Shown: positions 16,366-25,805, counted from the stretch's first letter. The stretch is DNA of 50,912 bases from Lichenicola sp964248625 (GCA_964248625.1 CAXTZG010000014.1:1-50912), one strand, 5' to 3'. Notes: generated from the sequence alone by a model not told the origin. Numbers and translations: made by a program.

Positions 16366-18945
16366 ATGCCCCAGTCATACATGAGCCCCTGGCAGCCCGT
16401 CCGTCGTCTGCTCGCCGTCCTGGTGGTCGCGCAGATGCTGCTGATCCCGGCCGGTCCCGGCCGTGCCCAGGATCATGTCCCGGATCAGGTTCAGGACCAG
16501 GCGGCTGCGCCCGTCGACACGCCGCCCCTGGCAGCCACCCCGCCCGGCCGAGAGCGTTCCGCCGCCGACCCCGACCATCTGACCCCGGCCGAGCGCCATC
16601 GTCTGCGCGCCCTCCTCGACAGCCCCGCCCACGCGGCCGCGCCGGCCAGGCCCACAGCTCCGGCCGCCCCCGCGGCGGCAGCCGCCGCGCCGGCGAAGCC
16701 CAAGACGGTCAGCCTGGCGCCGGACAGCCTGGCGAGCGAGGTGCTGGTCCAGGCCGGCACCGTGCAGCGCGAGATGATCCTGCAGACCCACGCGTTCGGC
16801 CGCCTGTTCGGAGACATCGCCCTCACCGGCTATTGGCTGCAGCGCGAGACCATCGACCCGCGCGCCCGGGCCGCCTTTCTGGACGCGCTGTGGCGCAGCG
16901 CCGCGGTGGTGCTGGTGGCGCTGGCGGTCGAGCACGTGCTGCTGCTGGCGCTGCGCCGGCCGCTCCGGGCGCTGAGCCGCGACGCGCGCGCGGTCGAGGA
17001 GGAGCATGACGAGACCGACTCGGCGTCGGAGCTCCAGCTTGCCGAAGCCACCCTGCCGGACCCCTCCGCTCCGGCAGCAAGGCTCGTCCCGCCATCCGCC
17101 GCCCGGCTCGACGCCATGATCCCGCCGCAGGCCGGAGCGGCGCCCGATCCCGCCCTGCTGGCCGAGGCGGCGGCGCGCCAGGCCAGCCAGGACGAGACCC
17201 GCGTCCGCGACGCGGCACACCGGCGCCGCACGCTGCGCCTGTTCCGCCGCCTGCCCTATGCGCTGCTGCGGCTGCTGCTGAAGCTGGCCCCGCTGGGCGT
17301 GTTCCTGGCCATCGGCAACCTCGCCGCCACCTCGGTGGCACCGGCGCCGCGCACGCAACTCGTCATCATCACCGTCACCAACCTCTACGGCATCGGCCGC
17401 GCCCTGTGGCTTCTGCTCGACATGCTGCTCGCCGCCAGGGCGCCCGGGGTCCGGCTGATCCGGATCACCGACGAGCATGCCCATTTCCTGACCCGCTGGT
17501 GGGGCTGGCTGGTGGCGATCCCGGTGGTCGTGTTCTGCATCTCCGACGTCGGCCGCATCCTCGACCTGCCGACCCGCGCCAGCCTGGCGATCCAGCGCGC
17601 CGTGGTGCTGGTCGAGCACATCCTGCTTGCCGTGCTGATCTGGCAGACCCGCCGCAGCGTCGCCGCCAGCCTGCATCCGCCCAGGCGCCTGCGCCAGCGC
17701 TCCTACGGCCGCGTGCTGACGCGCCTGGCCGACCACTGGTGGATCGTCGCCCTGTTCTTCGACGCCGCTCTCTGGTTCGTGTGGGCAGCCCAGATCCGTG
17801 GCGGCTACGCCAAGATGTGGCAGCTCTTCCTGTCGAGCCTGATCATCATCTTCGCGGCCCGCATCACCGTCATCATGCTGCTCGGAGCGCTCGACCGCGT
17901 GTTCCGCGCCGGGCCCCGGACCGAGCTGAGCTATCCCGGCCTCGAGCGCCGCGCCGGCCGCTACTATCCGGCGCTGCGCGTGGTGATCACCTGGACGCTC
18001 ACCGTCGTCTGCATCATCGCCCTGATGCAGGCCTGGGGCATCCCGGTGCTGGGCTTCTTCACCCATGGCACGCTCGGCACGCACCTGCTGTCGGCCGGCA
18101 TCACCATCCTCGTCACGCTCGCCGTCGGCGTGCTGGTGTGGGAGCTGGCCAACGGCGCGCTCGACCGCCAGATCGGCCGCTTCAACGACAGCGGCCAGGC
18201 GCCGCGCGCGGTCCGGCTGCAGACCCTGCTGCCGATCCTGCGCACGCTGCTGTTCGTGGTGCTGGGCACGATCATGGTGCTGACCATCCTGAGCGAGATC
18301 GGCGTCAACATCGCGCCGCTGCTGGCCGGTGCTGGCATCATCGGCGTGGCGGTCGGCTTCGGCTCGCAGAAGCTGGTGCAGGACTTCATCACCGGCATCT
18401 TCCTGCTGGTGGAGAACGCGATGCAGGTGGGCGACAACGTCACCGTGGCCGGCATCAACGGGATCGTGGAGCATCTCTCGATCCGCACCCTGCGGCTGCG
18501 CAGCGGCGACGGCTCCATCCAGATCATCCCGTTCTCCTCGGTCACCACCGTCGCCAACATGAGCCGCGACTACGCGGTGGCCGCGATCAATGTCAGCATC
18601 GCCTTCTCCGAGGATACCGACCGCGTCTGCGAGCTGCTGACCACGATCGGCCAGGCGCTGCGCACCGAGCCGCCGTTTGCCGACATGACACTCGCCGATT
18701 TCGGCCTGAACGGCGTCGACAGCCTCGGCGAGTACGCGGTCGCCATCAGCGGCACCATGCGCTGCACCGTCGCCGGCCGCTGGCCGGTGCAGCGCGAGTT
18801 CAACCGCCGCCTGCGCGCGCGCTTCACCGAGCTCGGCATCGCGCTGCCGCAGGCGCACCAGTCCATCCTCATGCCGGGTCTGCCCGCGCTGATGCAGCCC
18901 GAGGCCGGTCATGCGGCCGGGAAGGAGATGCCCGCGCATGGCTGA
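16366..18945 (+). CDS. Mechanosensitive ion channel, large MscS family
   Basis: 859-residue inner-membrane channel expected to release solutes on hypo-osmotic shock. Order: a signal sequence (RRLLAVLVVAQMLLIPAGPGRAQ), a Pro/Ala-rich periplasmic stretch (residues about 35-130), several transmembrane segments, a charged loop (about 205-290), more helices, then the conserved MscS pore and upper beta domain (APLLAGAGIIGVAVGFGSQKLVQDFITGIF … VGDNVTVAGINGIVEHLSIRTLRLRSGDG) and the cytoplasmic domain. The ATG at 16366 has GGAGG 4 bases upstream. The stop overlaps the dioxygenase start, so the two genes are coupled. Confidence 0.92.
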   Translation: MPQSYMSPWQPVRRLLAVLVVAQMLLIPAGPGRAQDHVPDQVQDQAAAPVDTPPLAATPPGRERSAADPDHLTPAERHRLRALLDSPAHAAAPARPTAPAAPAAAAAAPAKPKTVSLAPDSLASEVLVQAGTVQREMILQTHAFGRLFGDIALTGYWLQRETIDPRARAAFLDALWRSAAVVLVALAVEHVLLLALRRPLRALSRDARAVEEEHDETDSASELQLAEATLPDPSAPAARLVPPSAARLDAMIPPQAGAAPDPALLAEAAARQASQDETRVRDAAHRRRTLRLFRRLPYALLRLLLKLAPLGVFLAIGNLAATSVAPAPRTQLVIITVTNLYGIGRALWLLLDMLLAARAPGVRLIRITDEHAHFLTRWWGWLVAIPVVVFCISDVGRILDLPTRASLAIQRAVVLVEHILLAVLIWQTRRSVAASLHPPRRLRQRSYGRVLTRLADHWWIVALFFDAALWFVWAAQIRGGYAKMWQLFLSSLIIIFAARITVIMLLGALDRVFRAGPRTELSYPGLERRAGRYYPALRVVITWTLTVVCIIALMQAWGIPVLGFFTHGTLGTHLLSAGITILVTLAVGVLVWELANGALDRQIGRFNDSGQAPRAVRLQTLLPILRTLLFVVLGTIMVLTILSEIGVNIAPLLAGAGIIGVAVGFGSQKLVQDFITGIFLLVENAMQVGDNVTVAGINGIVEHLSIRTLRLRSGDGSIQIIPFSSVTTVANMSRDYAVAAINVSIAFSEDTDRVCELLTTIGQALRTEPPFADMTLADFGLNGVDSLGEYAVAISGTMRCTVAGRWPVQREFNRRLRARFTELGIALPQAHQSILMPGLPALMQPEAGHAAGKEMPAHG

Positions 18946-19669
18946 GCCTGTCCCGACCGGTCCCGAACCCGCCACGTCGCTGCTCCGCGACGGCTATGCG
19001 TTTCTCCCGGCGGACGCGATGCGCGGCCTGCTCGACCCGGCGGCGTTGGAGCGCTGGGACAGCTTCGCCGCCTCCTGGGACCATCTCGGCCTCGACCGCT
19101 ACATGGCCGATGGCGGCCGCTACCGACGCCGGCGCCATGCGGTGTTCGCCGTCGGCTCGCACACCATCGAGCGCAAGCCGCACCAGCCGCACTACCAAAG
19201 CCGCGACCACAACGAGCTCAATGGCGGCATCGAGCGCTGGTTCACCCCGGTCGAGGACGCCGTCGCCAGCCATCCCGTGCTGCTCGCGATCCTGTCCGCC
19301 TGCCACGCGCTGTTCGACGGCCTGACCGCGCCCGGCGCCAGGCCTCCCGTCTGGCACGTCGAGCTGCACCAGTTCCGCATCGAGCCCAGCCCCGGCGAGG
19401 ACGGCCAGCCGACGCCCGAGGGGCTGCACCGCGACGGCGTCGACTGGGTACTGGTGCTGCTGGTCGCGCGCGAGAACATTGCCAGCGGCGTCACCGCCAT
19501 CCATGACGCCCAGCGCCGCCTGCTCGGCCGCTTCACCCTCGCCCACCCGCTCGACGCGGCCTTCGTCGATGACGCGCGCGTTTATCACGGCGTCACCGCG
19601 ATCCGCCCGCTTGATCCGGCGGCAGCGGCACATCGCGACGTGCTCGTGCTCACCTTCCGCAGGCCCTAG
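18938..19669 (+). CDS. 2OG-Fe dioxygenase family protein
   Basis: 243 residues of the 2OG-Fe dioxygenase family that includes bacterial L-amino-acid hydroxylases. Candidate iron ligands are HRD (in EGLHRDGVDW) and the distal His of ARVYHGVTAI, followed by a basic residue for 2-oxoglutarate. VWHVELHQFRI is also typical. The ATG at 18938 lies inside the last codons of the MscS gene (8-base overlap), with AAGGAG upstream. Coupling to an osmotic channel could suggest a link to osmolyte or amino-acid chemistry; this is inference. It is the last intact gene before a disturbed, AT-richer region. Confidence 0.8.
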   Translation: MAEPVPTGPEPATSLLRDGYAFLPADAMRGLLDPAALERWDSFAASWDHLGLDRYMADGGRYRRRRHAVFAVGSHTIERKPHQPHYQSRDHNELNGGIERWFTPVEDAVASHPVLLAILSACHALFDGLTAPGARPPVWHVELHQFRIEPSPGEDGQPTPEGLHRDGVDWVLVLLVARENIASGVTAIHDAQRRLLGRFTLAHPLDAAFVDDARVYHGVTAIRPLDPAAAAHRDVLVLTFRRP

Positions 19670-20391
19670 GGCGCGGCCAATCCTCGTGAACGTGAGTCGA
19701 TCAGCGGGAAAGCGTGCCGTAGAGTGGATTATATTTGGTTGACTTGGTAGCTCAAATTGTTGCGATTGTAATACAGTGCGGCTGTAAGACGCTGCAGAAA
19801 GCGCTCTACTAGCGATTGAGTAATCAGACCGAGATTGGATAACGCTCCAATCTTTAGCATGCATGGTATCTCCGGTTTCCTGAAGAATTGCGTAGAGATT
19901 GTTTCACCCTATTCCGGCTCAGTCCCGTCCACTCTCCAATATATTCAGGCTAACCTGCAAAATTCGGCTTGTAGTTATTCCACTCTTGAACAGCCGTTTC
20001 GCTCTGGCCGGTCCGCACGCGGACAGCAACCGGGAAGCTTGTTCATTTAGGCAGGCTATTGCGTTGCAGCTTTTGCAGCAAAACCTCAAAGCCCTGGAAC
20101 CAATGACGATCAATGAAGACGCAGCGCGGTGGACAGTGATCCGTGGTAGTCGCCAGACTGCTTCAATAAGTGCAGTTCGATTCGGCAGCCAGAACAAGCT
20201 CTGTTTGCAACGTCGTGCCCGGCGACATGCTCAAGGATCGCGACCCGGGTCGATATCATGCTCCGAAAGAACGCAGCCCAATTCTCAAGCCGATCGTGCG
20301 CTTTGTTTCGAAGCTCTCGCCCCGATCAGCGGCGGCAACGGCAGCCTCGACATTGGCAACGATCTCGCGGTCGATCGCTTCAAGGCTGGCT
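19670..20391. other. AT-richer intergenic stretch without a convincing gene
   Basis: Composition drops sharply from the preceding genes between about 19700 and 20250, with runs such as GGATTATATTTGGTTGAC and many stops in all frames. This suggests foreign or decaying DNA and marks the left edge of the patchy accessory region. Short open frames here show no recognisable domains. No tRNA or attachment repeat was found. Confidence 0.45.
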
Positions 20392-20820
20392 GTCGAGGTC
20401 GGCTTGCCCGAACACAAGCTCAAGAAGGGCGACCGGATTGTCGTGCCCTTCAACATCAACCGGGGCAAGTGCCGCATGTGCAAGCTGGGTAATCGGTCGT
20501 GCTGCGAGCGCTCGAACCGGAACGTGGCCAGGCGGCCAGGCAATTCGGCTACATGATGGCCGGTGTCGGCCCGGTGGTGGCGCCGGAAGGCATGACGGGC
20601 GACCAGCTCCTGTTTCCTGACGGACATCCTGCCCACGGGGTGTAGGGGGCCGAACAGTGCGAGATCAAGGGCGGCCGGACGCACATCAAACGCAGGCTGG
20701 AACCGCTGACCAAGCTCATCCAGGAACGGGACGATCGACCCGGCCTTGCTGATCGCCCATCGCAGCACCAACTCGGCGGACGGGCCGGGAGCCCGGCAAA
20801 ACTTTTCGCGACAAGGCTCG
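20392..20820 (+). pseudogene. Decayed zinc-dependent alcohol dehydrogenase (formaldehyde-dehydrogenase-like)
   Basis: Fragments of one protein appear in the correct order in shifting frames. First is VEVGLPEHKLKKGDRIVVPF with NRGKCRMCKLGNRSCCERSNRN (structural-zinc Cys set). Then come GGQA, VGPVVAPEGMTGDQLLF, LTDILPTG and AEQCEIK, then GRTHIKRRLEPLTKLIQ, and finally NGTIDPALLIAHRSTNSADG. The whole NAD-binding domain between CEIK and GRTH is missing and at least four frameshifts are needed. It belongs to the same superfamily as the intact dehydrogenase at 22061, but is a different subtype. Confidence 0.75.
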
Positions 20821-20870
20821 GTCTGGTCCCGTTCGTGCCGATATGTTCAACGCGCCCCAAGGTGAACAGC

Positions 20871-21338
20871 ATGATCGCATCGCTTCTGATGGGTTTGGTT
20901 GGCGGTCAGCGTGCCATGACGCCGCTGGCCGCGGTCTCGGTCGCAGCGGCCTATGACTTGCTTCCCGCCGACAACGGAGCGCCACGGATAATCGCACATC
21001 CGCTCGCTGCTGCGGGCGCCGTCTGTCTTGCAGTCGCCGAGCTTGCGGGAGACAAGCAGAAGAGCGCGCCTGATCGGATCGTTGCTATCGGCCTGGCGGC
21101 ACGCTTTCTCACTTCGGCCATCGCAGGCGCGTCGCTCGCTTCACGGCAACGGCGTTGGCTGGGTGCTGCCGTGGGAGGCTCGACGGCCATGCTTGCCTCC
21201 TATCCTGGCTGGCGTGCACGGACGGGCGCCATGAGGAAGTACGGTCAGACGAGTACAGGCCTGGTGGAGGATGCCGTTGTCATCTTGAGTGCTGTCGCGA
21301 TCGTGCGAACGCTGGTCAGGTCGGTTCGAAATCCCTGA
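20871..21338 (+). CDS. DUF4126-like small membrane protein
   Basis: 155 residues with four or so hydrophobic segments: MIASLLMGLVGGQRAMTPLA, HPLAAAGAVCLAVAELAGDK, RWLGAAVGGSTAML and a C-terminal helix. The GxxAGxR/K-like QRAMTPLA and AELAGDKxxSxPxR pattern resembles DUF4126/DUF4126-like membrane proteins of unknown function. The ATG at 20871 has AAGGTG 9 bases upstream. It follows a pseudogene and seems monocistronic. Confidence 0.65.
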   Translation: MIASLLMGLVGGQRAMTPLAAVSVAAAYDLLPADNGAPRIIAHPLAAAGAVCLAVAELAGDKQKSAPDRIVAIGLAARFLTSAIAGASLASRQRRWLGAAVGGSTAMLASYPGWRARTGAMRKYGQTSTGLVEDAVVILSAVAIVRTLVRSVRNP

Positions 21339-21391
21339 CCGAGAGGCTGTCTTGGAACAAGCTTGGCAATGCAGCGAGGAGTAGCACCAGC

Positions 21392-21919
21392 CTAGCTGTA
21401 GATTGGCCGCCGAGGAAGCCTACGTGACAAAGCGCGAGCGGCAAAGGCGGTGATCAAGCCGAAGCCGAGGTGATTCATGGTGTGCATCGCGATCGCCTTG
21501 CGACCCTGGGTCCATTCGGGCGCCTTGACGCCAAGCAAAGGGCCGGTGAGCCAGTGAGCCACCGCGTAGAATGCAAGGCCGAACAAGATGCCACCGGTCA
21601 GGGGGTTCGTCTTCTCGCTGCTTGCCGCGGCATAGACGGCTCCCGCAAGGCCAGACAGCAGCAAGTGCCCGCCTTGGGCGATTGCCTGCTCGGTTCCCGT
21701 TGGCAACGCGACGGCGCTGGGCGTCTGGATGGCGAGCCTGCGTGCGCTCTTGCGTTGCAGATCGATCAGCTCTGATGGTTTGCCGCTCCTCTTTTCTTCC
21801 ACCATCGTCATTGCCGTAGTTCCGAGGCCCGCGACCAGGCTGCCGGTGATCGCGCCGATCAGATACCTGTCGTTCCTCGGTTCGTTTCCTGAGGGTGAAC
21901 AGCACGCTGTCTCTGTCAT
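21392..21919 (-). CDS. Predicted inner-membrane protein, DUF1440/YagU-like
   Basis: 175 residues. Hydrophobic segments at about 21-40 (LIGAITGSLVAGLGTTAMTM), 84-100, 107-128 (GGILFGLAFYAVAHWLTGPL) and 146-160, with a conserved-looking MVEEKRSGKPSELIDLQRK between the first two. The GTTAMT plus polar-loop layout resembles the YagU/DUF1440 membrane family; the assignment is tentative. It is convergent with the DUF4126-like gene and divergent from the alcohol dehydrogenase. Confidence 0.55.
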   Translation of the reverse strand: MTETACCSPSGNEPRNDRYLIGAITGSLVAGLGTTAMTMVEEKRSGKPSELIDLQRKSARRLAIQTPSAVALPTGTEQAIAQGGHLLLSGLAGAVYAAASSEKTNPLTGGILFGLAFYAVAHWLTGPLLGVKAPEWTQGRKAIAMHTMNHLGFGLITAFAARALSRRLPRRPIYS

Positions 21920-22060
21920 GGGGCTCAGCAGTCTCGGTCCTGGCCGTCATTGCGACCTGACAGGGTGTTGAACGCCAAGTTCGAAGCGTATTGCGGGATC
22001 TCCGAACGATGCGCTGCCTCGATGGTTCAACACCTTCCGCAACTCAGGACTAAACCCGCC

Positions 22061-23269
22061 ATGAAAGCAGTTGTCTTCCACGCCATCGGCGACATCCGCG
22101 TCGAGAACGTGCCCGAGCCCACGATCGAGGATCAGCAGGACGCGATCGTCCGCCTCACCGCAAGTGCCATCTGCGGCACCGACCTGCACTTCGTCCGTGG
22201 CACCTTCAGCGGCATGAAGAAGGGGCAGATCCTTGGCCATGAAGGGGTTGGTGTCGTCGAGACGGTCGGCTCGGCGGTGCGCGAGATGAAGGTCGGCCAG
22301 CGTGTGATCATCCCCTCGACCGTCGGCTGCGGCACCTGCCAGTTCTGCAGGAAGGGCTACTTTGCACAATGCGATAACGCCAACCCGATGGGCAAACTCG
22401 CGGGCACGGCATTCTTCGGCGGCCCCGAGGCGGCGGGCGGCCTGAAGGGGCTGCAGGCGGAAAAGGCACGCGTGCCGTGGGCGGACGTGAACCTGGTGCC
22501 GATCCCCGATGAGATCAGCGACGACCAGGCCATCCTGATGAGCGACATCCTGCCGACGGGGTGGTTCGGCGCCGATCTCGCCGAGATCGAGAAGGGCGAC
22601 CACGTCCTGGTGTTCGGCTGCGGCCCCGTCGGCCAGATGGCCATCGCCTCCGCCATGCTGATGGGCGGGCGCGTCATCGCCGTCGATCGCCTGCCTGACC
22701 GGTTGGCGATGGCCCAACGCCAAGGCGCGCAGGTGATCAACATGGACGAGGCGGACGTGCCCGAGGCGGTGTTTAAGCTCACCGATGGCGATGGCGCCCG
22801 CCGGGTGATCGATGCGGTGGGCGTGGACGCACAGCACGCGCATGGCGGCCCGGGCGCGCCTGGTCTGCTCAGCAAGGCAAAGGAGACGGTGGAGCAATAT
22901 CTCATCGAGCCTGCGGCCCGGAAGTTCGGCAGCCATTTCGTGGCCGGCGACAATCCGAGCCAGGTGGTCGATTGGGCCGTGGAGTGCGTCGCCAAGGCGG
23001 GCACGATCGCGATCATCGGCGTCTACCCGCCCACCGACCGCGTCTTCCCGATCGGCAAGGCGATGAACAAGAACGTGACGCTGCGCATGGGCAACGCCAA
23101 TCACCGGCGGTACTACGACGTCCTGCTCGACCACGTGCAAGCGGGACGGCTGGATCCACAGAAGATCCTTACCCAGACCGAGCCGATGACCACCGCGATC
23201 GAGGCCTACAAGGCGTTCGACGAGCGGCAGCCCGGCTGGATGAAGGTCGAACTAATGCCGTCGACGTAA
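22061..23269 (+). CDS. Zinc-dependent alcohol dehydrogenase, FDH-like subfamily
   Basis: 402-residue medium-chain dehydrogenase. Catalytic zinc ligands Cys38 and His60-Glu61 (ICGTDLH, GHEGVG); structural zinc Cys90, Cys93, Cys96 and Cys104 (GCGTCQFCRKGYFAQC); nucleotide-binding VFGCGPVGQMA near residue 187. The insertion GGPEAAGGLKGLQAEKARVPWAD and the NAD-domain layout match the formaldehyde-dehydrogenase-like group, which oxidises alcohols or S-hydroxymethyl adducts. The ATG at 22061 begins the family-typical MKAVVFH; its ribosome site is weak. It sits alone in the accessory region. Confidence 0.9.
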   Translation: MKAVVFHAIGDIRVENVPEPTIEDQQDAIVRLTASAICGTDLHFVRGTFSGMKKGQILGHEGVGVVETVGSAVREMKVGQRVIIPSTVGCGTCQFCRKGYFAQCDNANPMGKLAGTAFFGGPEAAGGLKGLQAEKARVPWADVNLVPIPDEISDDQAILMSDILPTGWFGADLAEIEKGDHVLVFGCGPVGQMAIASAMLMGGRVIAVDRLPDRLAMAQRQGAQVINMDEADVPEAVFKLTDGDGARRVIDAVGVDAQHAHGGPGAPGLLSKAKETVEQYLIEPAARKFGSHFVAGDNPSQVVDWAVECVAKAGTIAIIGVYPPTDRVFPIGKAMNKNVTLRMGNANHRRYYDVLLDHVQAGRLDPQKILTQTEPMTTAIEAYKAFDERQPGWMKVELMPST

Positions 23270-23335
23270 GACGGCTGCAAGGCCCTGGATCGCTCCGGGA
23301 GGCAGGATAGTCCTGCCGTCCGATGCTCCTTGGCG

Positions 23336-24202
23336 TCATTCAAGAAAACGAACCAGCGCACCGTTCACTTGCCCGGGCTCTTCGAGGTGGACCCAATGCG
23401 TGGCGCCACCGATGATCGTCAGCCGCGCGTCGTCGCACAATGCCTGCGCGGCCTCGGCGACGTGACGCTCCAGGAACACGTCGTTCTCGCCCCAGAGAAT
23501 CAGGGTTGGCGGCGCAATTCGGGCTGGCTTGTCCGGCGACGGCCGTTGGCGCAGGGCGCGGTAGTAATTCAGCATGCCCGCGAGCGAGCCGGGGTGCCCC
23601 CAGGCTTCGGCGTAATGGTCGATCGCGCCGGGTTCGAGCGTATCGGAGCGGCCGCTTCCCTGGATCATCCCACGCAGTCCCGCAAAGTCGAGCGCGCCGA
23701 GTGTTGCTTCCGGCAGCCAGGGCAGTTGGAACAGGGCGACATAGGTGCTGCGCAGCGCCTGGGTCGGATGCTTCAGCGCCTGCTTGGCCCAGAGGTCCGG
23801 ATGCGGTCCGTCCATCACCGCGAGGCGCTCCAGCCGCTCGGGATGGCTGGCGCCGACGGCCCAGGCAACGATCGCGCCCCAATCATGGCCGACCAGGCGG
23901 AAGCGTTCGGCGCCAAAGCCGCCGGCAAGGGCGAGCACGTCGGCCACCAGCACGTCGAGCCGGTAGGATGCCACATCCTGCGGGGCGTCGCTTTCGTTGT
24001 AGCCGCGCATATCCGGCACCACGACGTGGTAGCCCTGCTCGGCAAGCGGGGTGATTTGGTGCCGCCATGCCCACCAGAATTCCGGGAAGCCGTGCAGCAG
24101 GATCAACAGGGGTCCATCGGCGGGGCCGGCCTCCACCACGTGCAGCGACATGCCGTTCACCTGCCGTTTGCCGCTTTTCCAGCCTGGTTGCAGTAGGGTC
24201 AT
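23336..24202 (-). CDS. Alpha/beta hydrolase, epoxide-hydrolase-like
   Basis: 288 residues. Oxyanion motif HGFPEFWWAWRHQ, nucleophile Asp107 in GHDWGA, acid Asp241 in WGENDVFLE, catalytic His269 in THWVHLE. An Asp nucleophile with HGFPEFW is typical of soluble epoxide hydrolases and haloacetate dehalogenases; the family-typical cap tyrosines may include NYYRA (residues 212-216). The ATG at 24202 has AAGG upstream. It probably acts in the cytoplasm on epoxides. A separate transcription unit from the ClC gene is likely, as 258 bases lie between. Confidence 0.88.
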   Translation of the reverse strand: MTLLQPGWKSGKRQVNGMSLHVVEAGPADGPLLILLHGFPEFWWAWRHQITPLAEQGYHVVVPDMRGYNESDAPQDVASYRLDVLVADVLALAGGFGAERFRLVGHDWGAIVAWAVGASHPERLERLAVMDGPHPDLWAKQALKHPTQALRSTYVALFQLPWLPEATLGALDFAGLRGMIQGSGRSDTLEPGAIDHYAEAWGHPGSLAGMLNYYRALRQRPSPDKPARIAPPTLILWGENDVFLERHVAEAAQALCDDARLTIIGGATHWVHLEEPGQVNGALVRFLE

Positions 24203-24460
24203 GCGCGGTTACCTTCACTGGTACGGGCCAGGAGAGCGGTCAGGTCGCTGACCTGGAACTTCCGGTTGCAGCATGCAGACGATGATGTCCACCCGTCGGC
24301 TGGCGGCAGCAAAGGGCGCGGCGAGTCTGTCGAACTTGGGCGACCACGTCGTCCCAGCCCGGAGGCCGGGAAAGGAAGCCGTCGTCATCCGTCCAGATCG
24401 CCGCAGCCAGTACACGCAGCTCATCCTGATCCGCCCGCTGCCCTGACCGGCGACGCTTTC

Positions 24461-25789
24461 TCAGTCTGCAGTCAGCAGGCCAGGACGTGCGGGATCACGC
24501 TGGCGCTGGCGTTTCACGACATCCGCGTCGCTCAAACGGGCATCGTAGATCGATCGCGGTTCAATGGTGCGGGCAACCAGCGTGGCCACTGCGACCATGA
24601 GCAGCAACGGCACGATGAAGGCGCGGGCCTGCCCGGTCAGTTCCATCATCAGCACGATGGTCGAGAGCGGCCCCTGGGTGGTTGCCGCCAGCACTCCGGC
24701 CGCTCCGAGCAGGGCGAACAGACCGGGCGGCACGCCCGGCCAGACACAGGACCACGGGATGCCAAGGATGCCGCCAAGCAGCGCGCCCGTGGCAAGCGAC
24801 GGGGTGAACAGCCCGCCCGGTGTGCCGCTACCCAGACAAAGCAGGGTCGCCAGCGGCTTCAACAGGAGCAGGGCCAGCAGCAGGCGTGGTGCGAGCTGGC
24901 CGGTGAAGGCCAGCTGCGCCACGTCACGGCCGTTGCCGAGCAGCTGGGGAAAGGCGATCGACACCAGGCCGAGCAGGGTCAGCGCGATCACCGGGGCCAG
25001 GAAGCGCCACCCGCCTTCGGGCCGGTGGTGGTCCGTCCAGGCGACCGCGCGGACATAGGCCACCGAGGCTACCCCGACCAATGGCGCGGCAAGCAGGGCC
25101 CAGGCAGCGATGCTGACCCGGCCGGCATAGGCCGGGATCAGGTAGGTCGGGGCATCCGGCAGGAAAGTCCACGAGACGCCGGTGGCGATCAGCGAGGTCA
25201 TCAGGGCCGGCAGCACGAAGCGCAGCGCCAGCTCGCCGCGCAGCACCTCCAGCGCGAACAGGGCACCACCCAGGGGAACGCCGTAAGCCGCGGACATCCC
25301 GGCGCCGGCACCGCAGGCGACCAGGAGGCGGCGCTGCTCGTCCGACAGTCGCACCCGATCGGACAGCAGGTTGGCGATGACGGCCCCGGTCTGTTTCGGA
25401 GCACCCTCGCGGCCGAGCGACGCCCCCATGCCGACGACCAGGATCGAGAGCACCGCGCTGCCCAGTGTCCGGAGAGCTGGAAGCCGCCCTGCCTGGAACC
25501 AGATCGCAGCGGTGATGTCGATGCTGTTGGCGCTCGACAGCCTGACCAGAAGGAGCTGGCCGGCGCCGGTCAGCATTCCGGCGCCTGCCAGGAGAACGAT
25601 GTGCTTCCAGGGCGCCGCCCTGGATGCCGCGTCCAGCAGATCGATGCCCGCACCGGGCCAGAGCGTGTGCTGCACCAGCTCGAGCAGTTCGGTCAGCGCA
25701 GCGGCGCCAAGTCCGGTGCCGATGCCGGTCAGCACGACCGCCAGCCAGAAGCCCGCGGCCTCGCGGCGGGCCAGGATCGGACCGATCAT
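24461..25789 (-). CDS. ClC-family chloride channel/antiporter
   Basis: 442-residue membrane protein. The gating-glutamate motif appears as GREGAPKQTGA (canonical GREGPxxQ), the third motif as GGLFTPSLATGALLGG, with ATTQGPLSTIVLMMELTGQ near the end. ClC proteins exchange chloride and other anions, often for protons. The ATG at 25789 is 16 bases after the sulfite oxidase stop and is preferred over upstream codons that overlap that gene. Its place as last gene of the sulfite block suggests anion or charge balance during sulfite oxidation or export; this is inference. Confidence 0.9.
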   Translation of the reverse strand: MIGPILARREAAGFWLAVVLTGIGTGLGAAALTELLELVQHTLWPGAGIDLLDAASRAAPWKHIVLLAGAGMLTGAGQLLLVRLSSANSIDITAAIWFQAGRLPALRTLGSAVLSILVVGMGASLGREGAPKQTGAVIANLLSDRVRLSDEQRRLLVACGAGAGMSAAYGVPLGGALFALEVLRGELALRFVLPALMTSLIATGVSWTFLPDAPTYLIPAYAGRVSIAAWALLAAPLVGVASVAYVRAVAWTDHHRPEGGWRFLAPVIALTLLGLVSIAFPQLLGNGRDVAQLAFTGQLAPRLLLALLLLKPLATLLCLGSGTPGGLFTPSLATGALLGGILGIPWSCVWPGVPPGLFALLGAAGVLAATTQGPLSTIVLMMELTGQARAFIVPLLLMVAVATLVARTIEPRSIYDARLSDADVVKRQRQRDPARPGLLTAD

Positions 25790-25805
25790 GCGAAGCGAAA
25801 GCCGC

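Noticed and set aside
20256..20390. Minus-strand LEAIDREIVANVEAAVAAADRGE, like the C-terminal part of an E1-alpha dehydrogenase subunit
   Set aside because: The stretch is only about 40 residues, has no start, and merges into the antisense of the dehydrogenase pseudogene; too little for a call.
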